A DNA stretch of 64,000 bases from Cyrtodaria siliqua (GCA_037043455.1 JAWPHD010001332.1:124001-188000), one strand, 5' to 3'; shown: positions 49,794 through 60,494, numbered from the stretch's first letter. Numbers and translations: made by a program. Notes: generated by a model not told the origin, from the letters alone.

Positions 49794-50234
49794 AAATCAT
49801 TTTAGAATTATTTTATTCTTAGAATTTTGCGATTCTTGGTTTCAAGAAACTCATTACTCAATGAGTGATACAAACAGCCTTAATCTGTTTCTCACAGCAA
49901 TTAAAAGGCTCATTCAGTTCTGAGAACACACCGAGTTGCATCATAATAGCATGGCGTGATGTCGCAATAGCATGATGTGATGTCACAATACTAGGGTGTG
50001 ATGTCAAAATGCCAGAAATTGAGGTCATTATAGAAACAACCAAATGAAAATATGAATGAAGCATTCTGATTGGTTCAGTGATAAAAACTGGACCAATGAA
50101 ACCAGTTAATTTAAAGCTCATTACATTCTCAGAACACACTGAGGTTTTACTGGACACTGAGTAATGATGTTCTTGAAACCCAGAAACAAAAACTTCTAAA
50201 AATAAAATAATTCTAAAATGATTTAATAGACTGT
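49794..50234. mobile_element. TIR element, uninterrupted copy
   Basis: acaatctattaaatcatttt at the left and its near reverse complement at the right, with a short direct repeat (tttgaa) on each side. Serves as the empty-site reference for 18256-18931. Confidence 0.75.
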
Positions 50235-50760
50235 TTTGAATGCATGCTGTTCTATGAATGCTCCATTTCCTGTTTGACTTTTATATCTACTATAATCTTT
50301 TATTGTTTCAATCACATGCTTTGAGTAATTGGAAAGTAATGGCCGCCTTGCATCAAATCTCTGCTGTAATGGTACTGCAATGGTACTGCAATGGACACCG
50401 ACGCTAACAGGGAGGTGAGTCAGAAAGTGTTGCTATTCTTGAATAGACAAGCTTAAAAATATTTTAAAAAAGGAAGCTAAAAAGGATGCTATTATATATC
50501 TAAAGTCAACGCAAATGCATAAAAAAAGAGACATCAAATCAAATCATTTAATTCTTTCAATTTATTTACAAAGAAAATCTAACATCTACTGACAAATGTG
50601 GCATATTTAAGGCAGAAGAAATTAATGTCTTAACAATGTCACTATTTACAAAACACGTCACTTTTTATAAGTTTCATCTGAATAGTTTTATATCTGTAGC
50701 AGTAGGCGGACAGAACACTATTTACACTGACAAAAGTCACATTTATAAATCATAGTTTGG

Positions 50761-51600
50761 AATCAGTATCACACGGTGTGCAGGTTCTTGTGTATCACAA
50801 GGTGTACAGGTTGTGTATCACACGGTATGCAGGTTCTTGTGTATCACAAGGTGTACAGGTTGTGTATCACACGGTGTACAGGTTGTGTATCACACGGTGT
50901 GCAGGTTCTTGTGTATCACAAGGTGTACAGGTTGTGTATCACACGGTGTGCAGGTTCTTGTGTATCACAAGGTGTACAGGTTGTGTATCACACGGTGTAC
51001 AGGTTGTGTATCACACGGTGTACAGGTTCTTGTGTATCACAAGGTGTACAGGTTGTGTATCACAAAGTGTACAGGTTGTGTATCACACGGTGTACAGGTT
51101 CTTGTGTATCACAAGGTGTACAGGTTGTGTATCACACGGTGTGCAGGTTCTTGTGTATCACAAGGTGTACAGGTTGTGTATCACACGGTGTGCAGGTTCT
51201 TGTGTATCACACGGTGTACAGGTTGTGTATCACACGGTGTACAGGTTCTTGTGTATCACACGGTGTACAGGTTGTGTATCACACAGTGTACAGGTTGTGT
51301 ATCACGCGGTGTACAGGTTCTTGTGTATCACAAGGTGTACAGGTTGTGTATCACACGGTGTGCAGATTCTTGTGTATCACAAGGTGTACATGTTTTGTAT
51401 CACACGGTGTGCAGGTTCTTGTGTATCACAAGGTGTACAGGTTGTGTATCACACGGTGTACAGGTTCTTGTGTATCACAAGGTGTACAGGTTGTGTATCA
51501 CACGGTGTACAGGTTCTTGTGTATCACAAGGTGTACAGGTTGTGTATCACACGGTGTACAGGTTGTGTATCACATGGTGTATGGGTTGCTGTGTACCAAG
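50761..51600. repeat. 23/26-bp minisatellite abutting exon E2
   Basis: Units gtgtatcacaaggtgtacag-gtt (23) and the same with an extra ctt (26), mostly alternating. It is open in all three plus-strand frames only because the unit lacks stops. The array continues through the stop codon and the last codons of exon E2. Confidence 0.9.
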
Positions 51601-51907
51601 GTTGAGTGGCATTTCAAGGAATGTAGCCGAGTGAATGCTTTTCCACAATCCAAGCATTTAAATGGCTTCTCTCCAGTATGTGTCCTCAAATGCTGCTGTA
51701 GCTTCCAGTTGTCGGGGAACTTCTTATTGCAGAACTCGCATTCATAATTGAGAGGCCTCTGTTGAACAGCGAGATTGATTGGTCTCTGTGACGTAGATGC
51801 TTGCTGGTGCGTATAATCTAACATCGGCATAGTGACCGGGGCACCATGCGGTTGCCTGGCCTTTGGTGTCAAAAAGGTTTGATATTGCCAAAACAGTTCT
51901 TGTTCAC
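51570..51907 (-). CDS. Terminal C2H2 zinc-finger exon E2 (partial gene)
   Basis: The acceptor reads tatattccacag and the exon begins GT GAA CAA, phase 1. It encodes 112 residues. The linker starts EQELFWQYQTF and carries HQQASTSQRP, closely matching E3. Finger 1 is C57, C60, H73, H77 (DNWKLQQH helix); finger 2 is C85, C88, H101 and, after four residues, H106. The stop TGA is at 51570-51572. The last codons, from about the fourth zinc ligand to the stop (VHSNPYTM), lie inside the edge of the minisatellite that fills 50761-51600, so this isoform's C-terminus is repeat-derived or the repeat grew out of it. The nearest minus-strand AATAAA I see lies beyond the minisatellite (about 50567), which would give a 3' UTR of about 1 kb; that is inference. 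Confidence 0.88.
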
Positions 51908-52173
51908 CTGTGGAATATAGTAATGGAACATATTAGTAACGTCCCATATACATAATTAGTAAATCACTAACTTGTTTGAACATATAAAGTAATACATAGT
52001 TAATAAGAATTAAACATTTAACAATTGCTGCAAATATAAATCTCTGAACATGCATTATTCAAAATCAAGGTCAATTATGACAGACATCACAGAAACCATC
52101 CAATCATAAATAAATATAAAACAAGTGAGCACCCACAGTGGTGTGAACGTCGGATTGCGATTCAACATTTTAA

Positions 52174-52645
52174 AGGGAATGTAGCAAAACAGCCAAACAA
52201 GCTCTGTTATTGAGAGTTCTGAAAAACTCGGAACTTCATAAAAAGGTGAAAGAATTATGAAAATCGGATGATAACCAAAAACGATATGACCATTTAAAGG
52301 TAGTCCTAAAACGAATACGGGAGCCGCTATTTTGAGAACTATGACATCATAGAAATTACTGGTCATTAAAGCATTATTGCCATTAAGTATAACATATTTT
52401 TCATACAGTTGCTGTCATTTTTTCCATATAAATCAGTAAATGTTCATATTTATAAATATTCCATATATGGTCATTTAGAACCGTAATGTCATAGCTCTCA
52501 AAATGGCCACTTCTATATCCATTTTATTCAACAGAAACTTCAAAAGATCATATATTCTTTGTTTATCGTCCGATTTGGATAATTCTTTCACCCTTATTCA
52601 AGTCTTTCAGAAACGTGTTTGGCCGTGTCATACATTCCATTTATC
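52174..52645. mobile_element. Foldback family F, copy 2
   Basis: Left aaagggaatgtagcaaaacag and right tgtcatacattccattta; inner arms shared with 23259-23811. Confidence 0.7.
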
Positions 52646-53012
52646 TGAAAAATCTAAGTAATAAGGGGGGATAATTCAGGTAAAATATATGACAGTGTTA
52701 TGGTTCTTGTCATATAACATTGTGTAATGCTAATGAACATGTGCGCCAAGTTTCACAGCTTTTCAACAATCTCAATTCATGTTTGAGAAATTAGGAAAAA
52801 ACAAAAACTTCAACCAAAACGTCAAAACCGGTAGACAACGGACGAACAGACTGACAGATGGACAGACAAATGGAAATCGCCAAACTATAAGCCTGATGTT
52901 GCTACAAAATCGGGCCAAAAGTATTTAAACATAGCTTGTTTTGCCATCAAAATAAAATGAAGTAAATATTAAGATTACTTCAAGTCATAATATGTTTATT
53001 TTCAAACATAAC

Positions 53013-53275
53013 GGTCCCCGTTTGGTTCCCGGGCAAAGAATAGGGCCATTGCAGATCCAGTTGGAGGGATAGATTCCCCCCAAATTTATGCTCATTTTAT
53101 CATTTTTTGTTCATGCTCATCATGACCCTGCATTGTTTCAATCAACTCTCAAATTATTCTCCATATTTTATCTCGATGTACATGGAGGATGAGCCTGGCA
53201 TGTTCATTCCTGTTAGGCCCCATATAACCTTTCATGTGTTGGTGCACCTTTAAACACAATTCAATTCAATTCAAA
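53013..53275 (-). repeat. Dispersed repeat family A, inverted copy
   Basis: The reverse complement carries gaacatgccaggctcatcct, catgtacatcgagataaaat and ggccctattctttgcc, with the ttgaattgaattg tract at 53275. The only reverse-strand copy seen. Confidence 0.75.
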
Positions 53276-53533
53276 CATAACGGAAATGATACTGACTTTG
53301 TGTTGATTATTATTATATATTATAATGTCACCATGGCATAACCTCACGCGATGTCTGCAAGCCTTAATTGGAACAACTTATCTGAAGTACACTCTCCATA
53401 GTTTTAGCCAATGTTGATACTTGTACTATCTGGCCCTGCAAGCTACATGCTGTATGCACAAGCGGTTGGCATTTGAAATGGGACACACCATAATATTCCT
53501 TTAGTTTACCTGATTTTGTGTGAACAGTATTAA

Positions 53534-54110
53534 AGGGAATGTAGCGACACAGCCAAATCATGTTTATTATTGAGAGTTCTGAAAAAATCATGTTTATTAT
53601 TGAGAGTTCTGAAAAACTTGAATAAAGGTAAAAGAATTATCAAACTCGGATGATAAACAAAGAAGATATGATCATTTGAAGTTTCTGTTGAAACGGACAT
53701 GGATACGGCCATTTTGAGAGCTATGACATGATGGTTCTAAATGACCATATATGCAATGTTTGTAAATATGAAAATTTACTGATTTATAGGGAAAACATGA
53801 CAGCAACTGTAAGAAAAATATGTAAAATACTTAATGGCAATAATGTTTTATATGACCAGTAAAAAGTTTGCATTTTTTTGCAGTGATTTTCTTCGTTTTT
53901 AATGATATTTATCAATATTCCATATATGGTAATATGGAACTATGATGTCATAGTTCTCAAAATGGCATCTCCCATATCCGTTTTAGAAAAACCTTTAAAT
54001 GGTCATATCTTTGTTGTTTATCATCTGATTTTGATAATTCTTTCACCTTTTTCCAAGTTTTTCAGAACTCTCAATAATAGTGCTTGTTTGACTGTGTTGC
54101 TACATTCTCT
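53534..54110. mobile_element. Foldback family F, copy 3
   Basis: agggaatgtagcgacacagc to gtgttgctacattctct inside TTAA/TTAA (53530-53533, 54111-54114). Contains a local duplication of catgtttattattgagagtt. Its right half (from 53733) is duplicated at 55106-55496. Confidence 0.8.
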
Positions 54111-54144
54111 TTAAAACTATTGAACGATGAAAAACTACAAGACT
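53733..54144. repeat. Direct duplicate D1
   Basis: From ggttctaaatgaccatatat to aaaactacaagacta; matched by D2 at 55106-55519 with only a handful of differences. D1 ends within two bases of the left end of the TIR element. Confidence 0.85.
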
Positions 54145-54146
54145 AC

Positions 54147-55105
54147 AGACCCAGTTGCGTTCAAGTACCCCAAATAAATGCAGAACGAACGCTGAACGAA
54201 CAAAAAATGAATGCAGAATGAACGCAGAACGAACGTAGAATGAACGTTGCGCAATCTATATTTTAAAAATGCATTTCGTTCGTTGCGTTCGTTTCGTTCG
54301 TTTTCAGCATTCAGCGTTTTAAAAAACGAACGATGAATGCATTTTTTAAAACGCTAAACACTGAAAACGAACGGAACGAACGAAACGAACGCAACGAAAC
54401 GAACGCAAATGCATTTCGCTATTTCGGATACCTTTCAATATTATCCTTTTAAGTACATAATTGAAGTCTCGATTTAAACGAAGTGCGTTTTGCAGTACTT
54501 TAATATAAAGAAATACACTGTGTAAATGGTGTTTTTTAAGCACGATTACACGCTTTCATTTTTACTGATTTAAAATAGGAAATGTATTTATTGAGTAGCA
54601 CAAACTTTATATTATTTCAATATAAAACTGAAATAATGTTGGTAAAATCAGACAGCATATTTTTATATAGTGTCAAGTATGTTAAATTTTTGATGAAAAT
54701 GACAAAATAAACGGAAGAAAACAGAATAATCATCAATGTGCACCACCAAATAATGTAACCAAAGGACACGTTCTTCAATATGATCACAAACATTAGTCGC
54801 CGACACGTGGTAAGAATTGCATGACTGGATATCATGCGTAGGTCAATCGTCAGAAATGTTGTGATTGGTAAACGCTGAACGAACGAACGCAAATGCATTT
54901 TCTCCGTTGCGTTCGTTCCGTGCATTTAAATGAACGCATAGTTTCGTTTATAAACGCTGAATGCATTCAAAAATGCAAATGATTTGCATTTTAAAAAATG
55001 CATTCATAAAAACGAAATGCAAACGGAATGCAAAAGGAGCGCAAACGGAAGGCAAAAGAAACGCATACAGAATGCATTTTTGGGGTACTTGAACGCAACT
55101 GGGTC
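54147..55105. mobile_element. TIR element rich in gaacg/cgttc palindromes
   Basis: The 27-bp end gacccagttgcgttcaagta-ccccaaa is perfectly mirrored at the right. The interior is full of gaacgaacg and cgttcgttc arms forming a large fold around 54260-54415 and again near 54870-55080. No transposase. It lies exactly between D1 and D2. Confidence 0.8.
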
Positions 55106-55519
55106 GGTTCTAAATGACCATATATGCAATGTTTGTAAATATGAAAATTTACTGATTTATAGGGGAAACATGACAGCAACTGTAAGAAAAATATGTAAAA
55201 TACTTAATGGCAATAATGCTTTATATGACCAGTAAAAAGTTTGCATTTTTTTGCAGTGATTTTCTTTGTTTTTAATGATATTTATCAATATTCCATTATA
55301 TGGTAATATGGAACTATGATGTCATAGTTCTCAAAATGGCATCTCCCATATCCGTTTTAGAAAAACCTTTAAATGGTCATATCTTTTTTGTTTATCATCT
55401 GATTTTGATAATTCTTTCACCTTTTTCCAAGTTTTTCAGAACTCTCAATAATAGTGCTTGTTTGACTGTGTCGCTACATTCCCTTTAAAACTATTGAACG
55501 ATGAAAAACTACAAGACTA
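55106..55519. repeat. Direct duplicate D2
   Basis: Starts at the base after the TIR element; see D1. Differences include gggaaaac/ggggaaac, cttcg/ctttg, catatatgg/cattatatgg and gttgctac/gtcgctac. Confidence 0.85.
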
Positions 55520-55612
55520 TACTGCTGATTAAAGTTTATTTAGAAAGTATCATTTAAAACCATTTATAATACAATTGCAAATGCTAGATACAAAGTGTAA
55601 ACACAAATATCA

Positions 55613-56765
55613 TAAGAGATCAATGACCTTGAAGCTCTACTGATAGGTTTTTGATAGCTAGATTAGCATTCCTGTGCAGTTTCATGAGAATCCGTCGAGT
55701 AGTTACAGAGGAGTAGTCGCTACAAGTTTTTACTAGATAACTCTATGTAAACAAAGATGGCCGCTGACAGCCATGTTTAACGTTGAATCAAAATAATTTC
55801 GACTAGAATCAACATCATGTCATACTGATCATTTTAGGAAAAGACGTATATCAATATCACTTATAGTTTTCAAGAAGTAGTCGCTACAAACTTGTTTTTT
55901 GAAAATTTATTTTTAGCCGTGGCGGCCATCTTGAATTTCCGGCCAACCTGAAATTTTGCTAGGATCAATTAGACATCAAGAGCAATATTCCTCTAAAGTT
56001 TCATCAGGTAGTTTCAGAGGAGTAGTCGCTACAAGTTTTCATTATATAACTCTATGTAAACAAAGATGGCCACTGGCGGCAATGTTTAACGTCGCATCAA
56101 AATAATTTTTGACAAGGATCAACGTCATTCCATACTGATAATTTTAGACAAAGTCCCATAACAATATCACTTATAGTTTTCAAGAAGTACTCACTACAAA
56201 CTTGTTTTTTGAAAAACTTTTTTTAGCTGTGGCGGTCATCTTGAATTTCCGACCAACCTGAAATGTTGCTAGTATCATTTAGACATCAAGAGCAACATTC
56301 CTATGAAGTTTCATGGAAATCCGTCGAGTAGTTTCAGAGGAGTAGTCGCTACAAGTTTTTACTAAATAACTCTATGTAAACAAAGATGGCCGCTGGCAGC
56401 CATGTTTAACGTCGAATCAAAACGATTTTCGACAAGGACCAACATCATGTCATGCTGATCATTTTAGAAAAAGTCCCATATCAATATCACTTAAGAGTTT
56501 TCAAGAAGTAGTCACTACACACTTGTTTTTTAAAAATCTATTTTTAGATTTGGTGGCCATCTTGGACTTCACATCAACATGAATATTTGCTAGAATCAAC
56601 TAGACTTCATGGGCAACATTTCTGTAAAGTTTCACGAAAATCCATTCAGTACTTTCAGAGAAGTAGTCACTACAAAAAAAAAGTTTACAGACGGACAGAC
56701 GGACGGACAGACGGATGCCGCACCACGGCATAAGCTCTGCTGATCTCTGATTAGTAGAGCTAAAA
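55613..56765 (+). mobile_element. Repeat-bearing element, ~315-bp internal units (copy 2)
   Basis: Same left end, unit (gtagtcgctacaagttttta), ggacggacagacgga tract and right hairpin (agctctgctgatctctgatt-agtagagct then aaaa) as 28635-29784, about 27 kb away in the same orientation. Confidence 0.8.
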
Positions 56766-56830
56766 ATCATCACTACAATGTTAATCTATTTACAGCATCA
56801 AACGTTTAGACAAATTAATGAAACAAATAA

Positions 56831-57849
56831 ACAAGAGGCTCAAGGGGGCCTGTATCACTCTACTGTACTGGCTATATGGTGTCCATAGTGGGGTGGGGTG
56901 GGTGTGTGGGGTGGGGAGGTAGAAGTATTGTATGTCAGAAATGGTAGTATCAAACTAGTTTTTTTTATAAAGTGTCTTCAATTACCAAGATATAGGGGGT
57001 GGGATGTATTTGGCTCAAGTTTGGCTAGCTTTAAAACAAATCAAACTCGTCAATATATTAACAGTTTAAACCAAGTTTGACATGTGACCCAGGGGCGGGG
57101 CCAAATTTGACCCAAGGGTCATCATTTGAACAAACTTGGTAGAGGACCATAAGCTAATTGTAAATACAAAATATTAAACTGTTGGCTCTTGTAATTTCAG
57201 AAGAAGATTTTTTAAGTTTGTCCCTATAAAAGTCTATAGTAAAACACGTGACCCCTGGGGAATGACAAATGTGACCACAGTGTCACCATTTGAACAAACT
57301 TGGTAGAGGACCATAAGCTCTGACTCTTGAAGTTTCAGAAGATTTTTTAAGTTTTTCCCTATATAAATCTATATAAAACTGTGAACCCCCAGGGACAGGG
57401 CCAAATTGGACCCCAGGGTCACCATTTTAACAAACTTGCTAGAGCACCATAAGCTTATACATATACAAATCTATCCAAACATGCGAAATCTCCATATACA
57501 AACTTCGGAACCCCGGGGCACAGCCATTTTTGAACACTGGGACTTCTTTTGAATGGCATGGCGATTATTTTAAAAGAAAATTGTCGAAATCTGTCCAGCG
57601 GTTCTTGAGAAGAACATTTTTTCGACCTTTTATGGTAATGGCGGCCATCTTGGATGTCGTGCGCATCTAATTTTAACAAATTTGAAAAGCAGTCATCTAA
57701 GGATCATCCATGTGAAGTTTGGTCAAGATTGGCAAAGCGGCTTTTGAGGAGAAGTTGTTTGAAGCAAAAGTTAACGACGGACGATGATGGATGGAAGAAG
57801 AGTGATCCCAATAGATCGCCTTGAGACTTCGGCTCAGGTGATCTAAAAA
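56831..57849 (+). mobile_element. Repeat-bearing element adjacent to the previous one
   Basis: The left end acaagaggctcaagggggcc resembles that of 47440. The core has diverged tggtagaggaccataagct units; the right end has a gacggacgatgatgg tract, then the hairpin gatcgccttgagacttcggc-tcaggtgatc and taaaa. Confidence 0.6.
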
Positions 57850-58189
57850 TATTGACTACTATGGAATTAAACAGTTGTAGAATATGTTTCTTTTTAACTA
57901 TTTAAGAAAGAATATAGTATAAATAATAAATGATTTGCAATTAGTAAAACCACCCTTATGCCGCAAGTTTGTTTAAGAATCAAAACTCCTTAAGGCAATA
58001 AAGAGCAAGACATTTAATATGTTACAAAGATATTTCAACAAGTCAGTTGTTGCTTTAAATATACTTCTTTTTATGATTTTGTATAGGTCTGCAATATAGC
58101 AGAATGCTCAACAACAAAATCTCGATGATTTCAGACATTTTTTTATTATTTATTTACCATCCAAAGAATTTTAAGTGTTCCAATACAGA

Positions 58190-58690
58190 GAGGATATTTG
58201 TTGTTTTGGAGTGAATAACAGATTTTATTTCATCGAGAAGTGTGAAAACTTTATATTTTCACGAATGCGAAGCATGAGTGAAAATATTGAAGTTTGATCA
58301 CTTCGAGATGAAATAAAATCTGTTATTCACGACAAAACAACACATTTTCTTGTTATTTTATGCTTTAAAATCAAAGTGTACTGCAGTATGCAGAAAAATG
58401 AATAAAAAGTTGACAACGTCATTGGCTTAGTATGATGAAATTGCTGTTTTTAAATCCTCGTAACTTCTAAACTACTTAACCGATTTCAATAATCTATGAC
58501 TCAGTTTCTTAATTAAGTTATTTCCAATCTATGATATAACCTTTATAGCAGCTTACGGAAAAGAATAGTTTTTGAAAAAAAAACAGTGGTTCTAGCAGTG
58601 AAAAAATAAAACTATATTTCACACGTATGAAATACCACTTTATTTCATTGCTAAAATCCACCATTTCACTGCTAAGCATAAAATAAATGA
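58190..58690. mobile_element. Hairpin element, intact relative of 43056-43700
   Basis: ttttggagtgaataacagat...atttcatcgag pairs with ctcgaagtg/gagatgaaataaaatctgtt and attcac. It continues to paired cactgctaaa blocks near 58650-58690. Confidence 0.65.
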
Positions 58691-59421
58691 CACAAACGTC
58701 AAATATGGGGTTATCACCCTGTTGTTCAGGTCAAAAATGGAATTCAATTCTTAATAAAATCCGAAGCATAACCTAAGATGCAAAACAAATTTCACTGTTT
58801 TTAAACTCAATCATTATGTTTTTGCCTTTTAGAACAGAAAATATCAGGTTTCATTTTTGAAAAGCCTTTTATTGCACCTCGCACAAAATCCTAGGAATTT
58901 CATTGGATAAGAGTGGTCACATGGTGACCCTCTATTATTCTATAGTGGGTCAGTAAATTCATAGAGGGTCACTAAAACAATATGGATGACAATTCCGATT
59001 CAAAGCTTAAATCATTTGCAAATAGTTCTTTAAGGCGTTAGTAACAAACATAATAAGTACATTTAATAATGTTTTTAAACTGTACCGGTCGTGACGTCAG
59101 CGTCATGACATCAAATTGCACGAACGTCTCCATGACGTTGACGTTCCATTAAAATGGGTTAAATATCGCCTTAAAAAAAGTGCTCCATGCAATAAATCAG
59201 TTATTAAGTTTGTTACTGACCCCCTATAAATCTTACTGACCCGACATATTTCTGTAGGGGGTCAGTAACAAACCCAGTAACTAATAATGTAACCCATCAT
59301 TTAAGGCTTTTGGTCAACAAAACTGCCATGTGTTCCAAGTTCCATTCAAAAAGAAATGGTTTATGTATATAAACTGTGTATCAACCTCTCTAACACAAAT
59401 ACGTTTATCTAAGCAGAACAT

Positions 59422-59729
59422 TTACATGATAACATGAACCATCATGTGGGTTTTCAAGCTGCCTTTTGTTGTAAATCTTTTCTCACAAACTCGGCATTTG
59501 AATGGTCTTTCTCCAGTATGTATCCGCACGTGTTGCTCCAGCTTCCAGTTGCTAGGAAACACTTTCGAGCAGAATTCACATTGATACTTGAAAGATTTCT
59601 GATAATCTAGTTGATGAATTATAGGCATCTGGGATGTGCTTGGTTGCTGTAAAGATGCACCTGGGTGACTTGGATGTTGTCCGGTCATTGGTGCCGACAT
59701 CATGGAACCTTGCTGTTGCTCAAAGAAAC
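59422..59729 (-). CDS. Terminal C2H2 zinc-finger exon E1 (partial gene)
   Basis: Most 5' of eight like exons. The minus strand shows a pyrimidine-rich tract ending ttgacag and then the exon, which opens with the last two bases (GT) of a split codon, so the intron is phase 1. It encodes 102 residues including the split one. Residues 1-46 are a Gln/Ser/Pro-rich linker starting near FFEQQQ and holding LQQPSTSQ. Finger 1 uses C51, C54, H67, H71 and finger 2 uses C79, C82, H95, H99, joined by TGERPFK; the stop follows VIM. Known of the family: paired C2H2 fingers with this linker bind DNA in the nucleus. Inferred: an alternative last exon of a transcription factor whose common exons lie beyond base 64000. 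No start codon belongs here; the ttg and ATG codons near the exon start are incidental. Finger 1 (NWKLEQH) is close to those of E2, E3 and E5. Confidence 0.88.
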
Positions 59730-60494
59730 CTGTCAAGTAAAAACAATAAAAATATCAACAAAATAAAATATGGAAATATAACTAAGTAAACAAAAGCAGT
59801 TTAACAACATTAAGTAATTTGGGTCACAAAACAATTCAACATATGGCTGAAATTAAATAATGAAACTTTTGCATGCATACAACATCTTTAAATAAGCCCA
59901 GATACACCTCACCTAAATATCTACATGTAACTGTCGAGTTTTATTAAATTCCAGACAGTAAGTGTTGTTTCATAATGAATTATTGTTTGTTAAACCTATG
60001 TTTGATGGTTACAACAACATGATATCTTAAATTATATTACCGGTATTCAAAGATAAAACAACTCCAAATTTAAATCAATATAGTTTGTATTTAAATGGAA
60101 TATTCAATACAATACAACTTCCCATTTGCATAAAATTTAATTCAATATTTACATCAGGCCATAATAAATTAATTGCTAGTTTCTCATCCAAATTTATTTC
60201 AAAATAGGGGTGGGGGGTAAAAGTTTATTTTTTATTTTTTAATTTATACGACAAATGGAAAATGGCCTCGGCAAAAGGCAAAAATAGTAAAACATACTAC
60301 TGAGTATTTCCAAGACTGAAAACACATTTTTAATAGTGTTTCATACAATTTTTTTGTTAATTTTTAAAAAATAAGAATTACCGGGGCGGCATAAAAAACC
60401 GGGGGCGGGCGGGGATGAGAATCTAGCAATTAATTTATTATGCCCTAATAAGCTATATACAGATATACGGTCTAACCTGATTTAAGAGTTTAAA

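Larger units (their letters stand above)
46117..51569. other. Interval between E2 and E3 (intron)
   Basis: Holds a diverged MITE (46330-46640), a TIR element with a nested MITE (46695-47214), the ~145-bp array element (47440-49630), another TIR element (49794-50234) and the minisatellite (50761-51600). Bases 50240-50760 are AT-rich with nothing recognised except a minus-strand AATAAA at about 50567. Confidence 0.55.
51908..59421. other. Interval between E1 and E2 (intron)
   Basis: Holds foldback family-F copies (52174-52645, 53534-54110, half copy 55106-55496), a gacggac-type tail (about 52840-52920), an inverted family-A copy (53013-53275), the TIR element 54147-55105, two repeat-bearing elements (55613-56765, 56831-57849) and a hairpin element (58190-58690). 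Bases 57850-58180 and 58700-59420 show nothing I can name. Confidence 0.55.

Noticed and set aside
50757..51747. Plus-strand open frames of 273-323 residues in all three frames
   Set aside because: They are the translation of a 23/26-bp minisatellite that happens to lack stops. The three proteins are the same repeat shifted, and the real coding exon here is on the minus strand.
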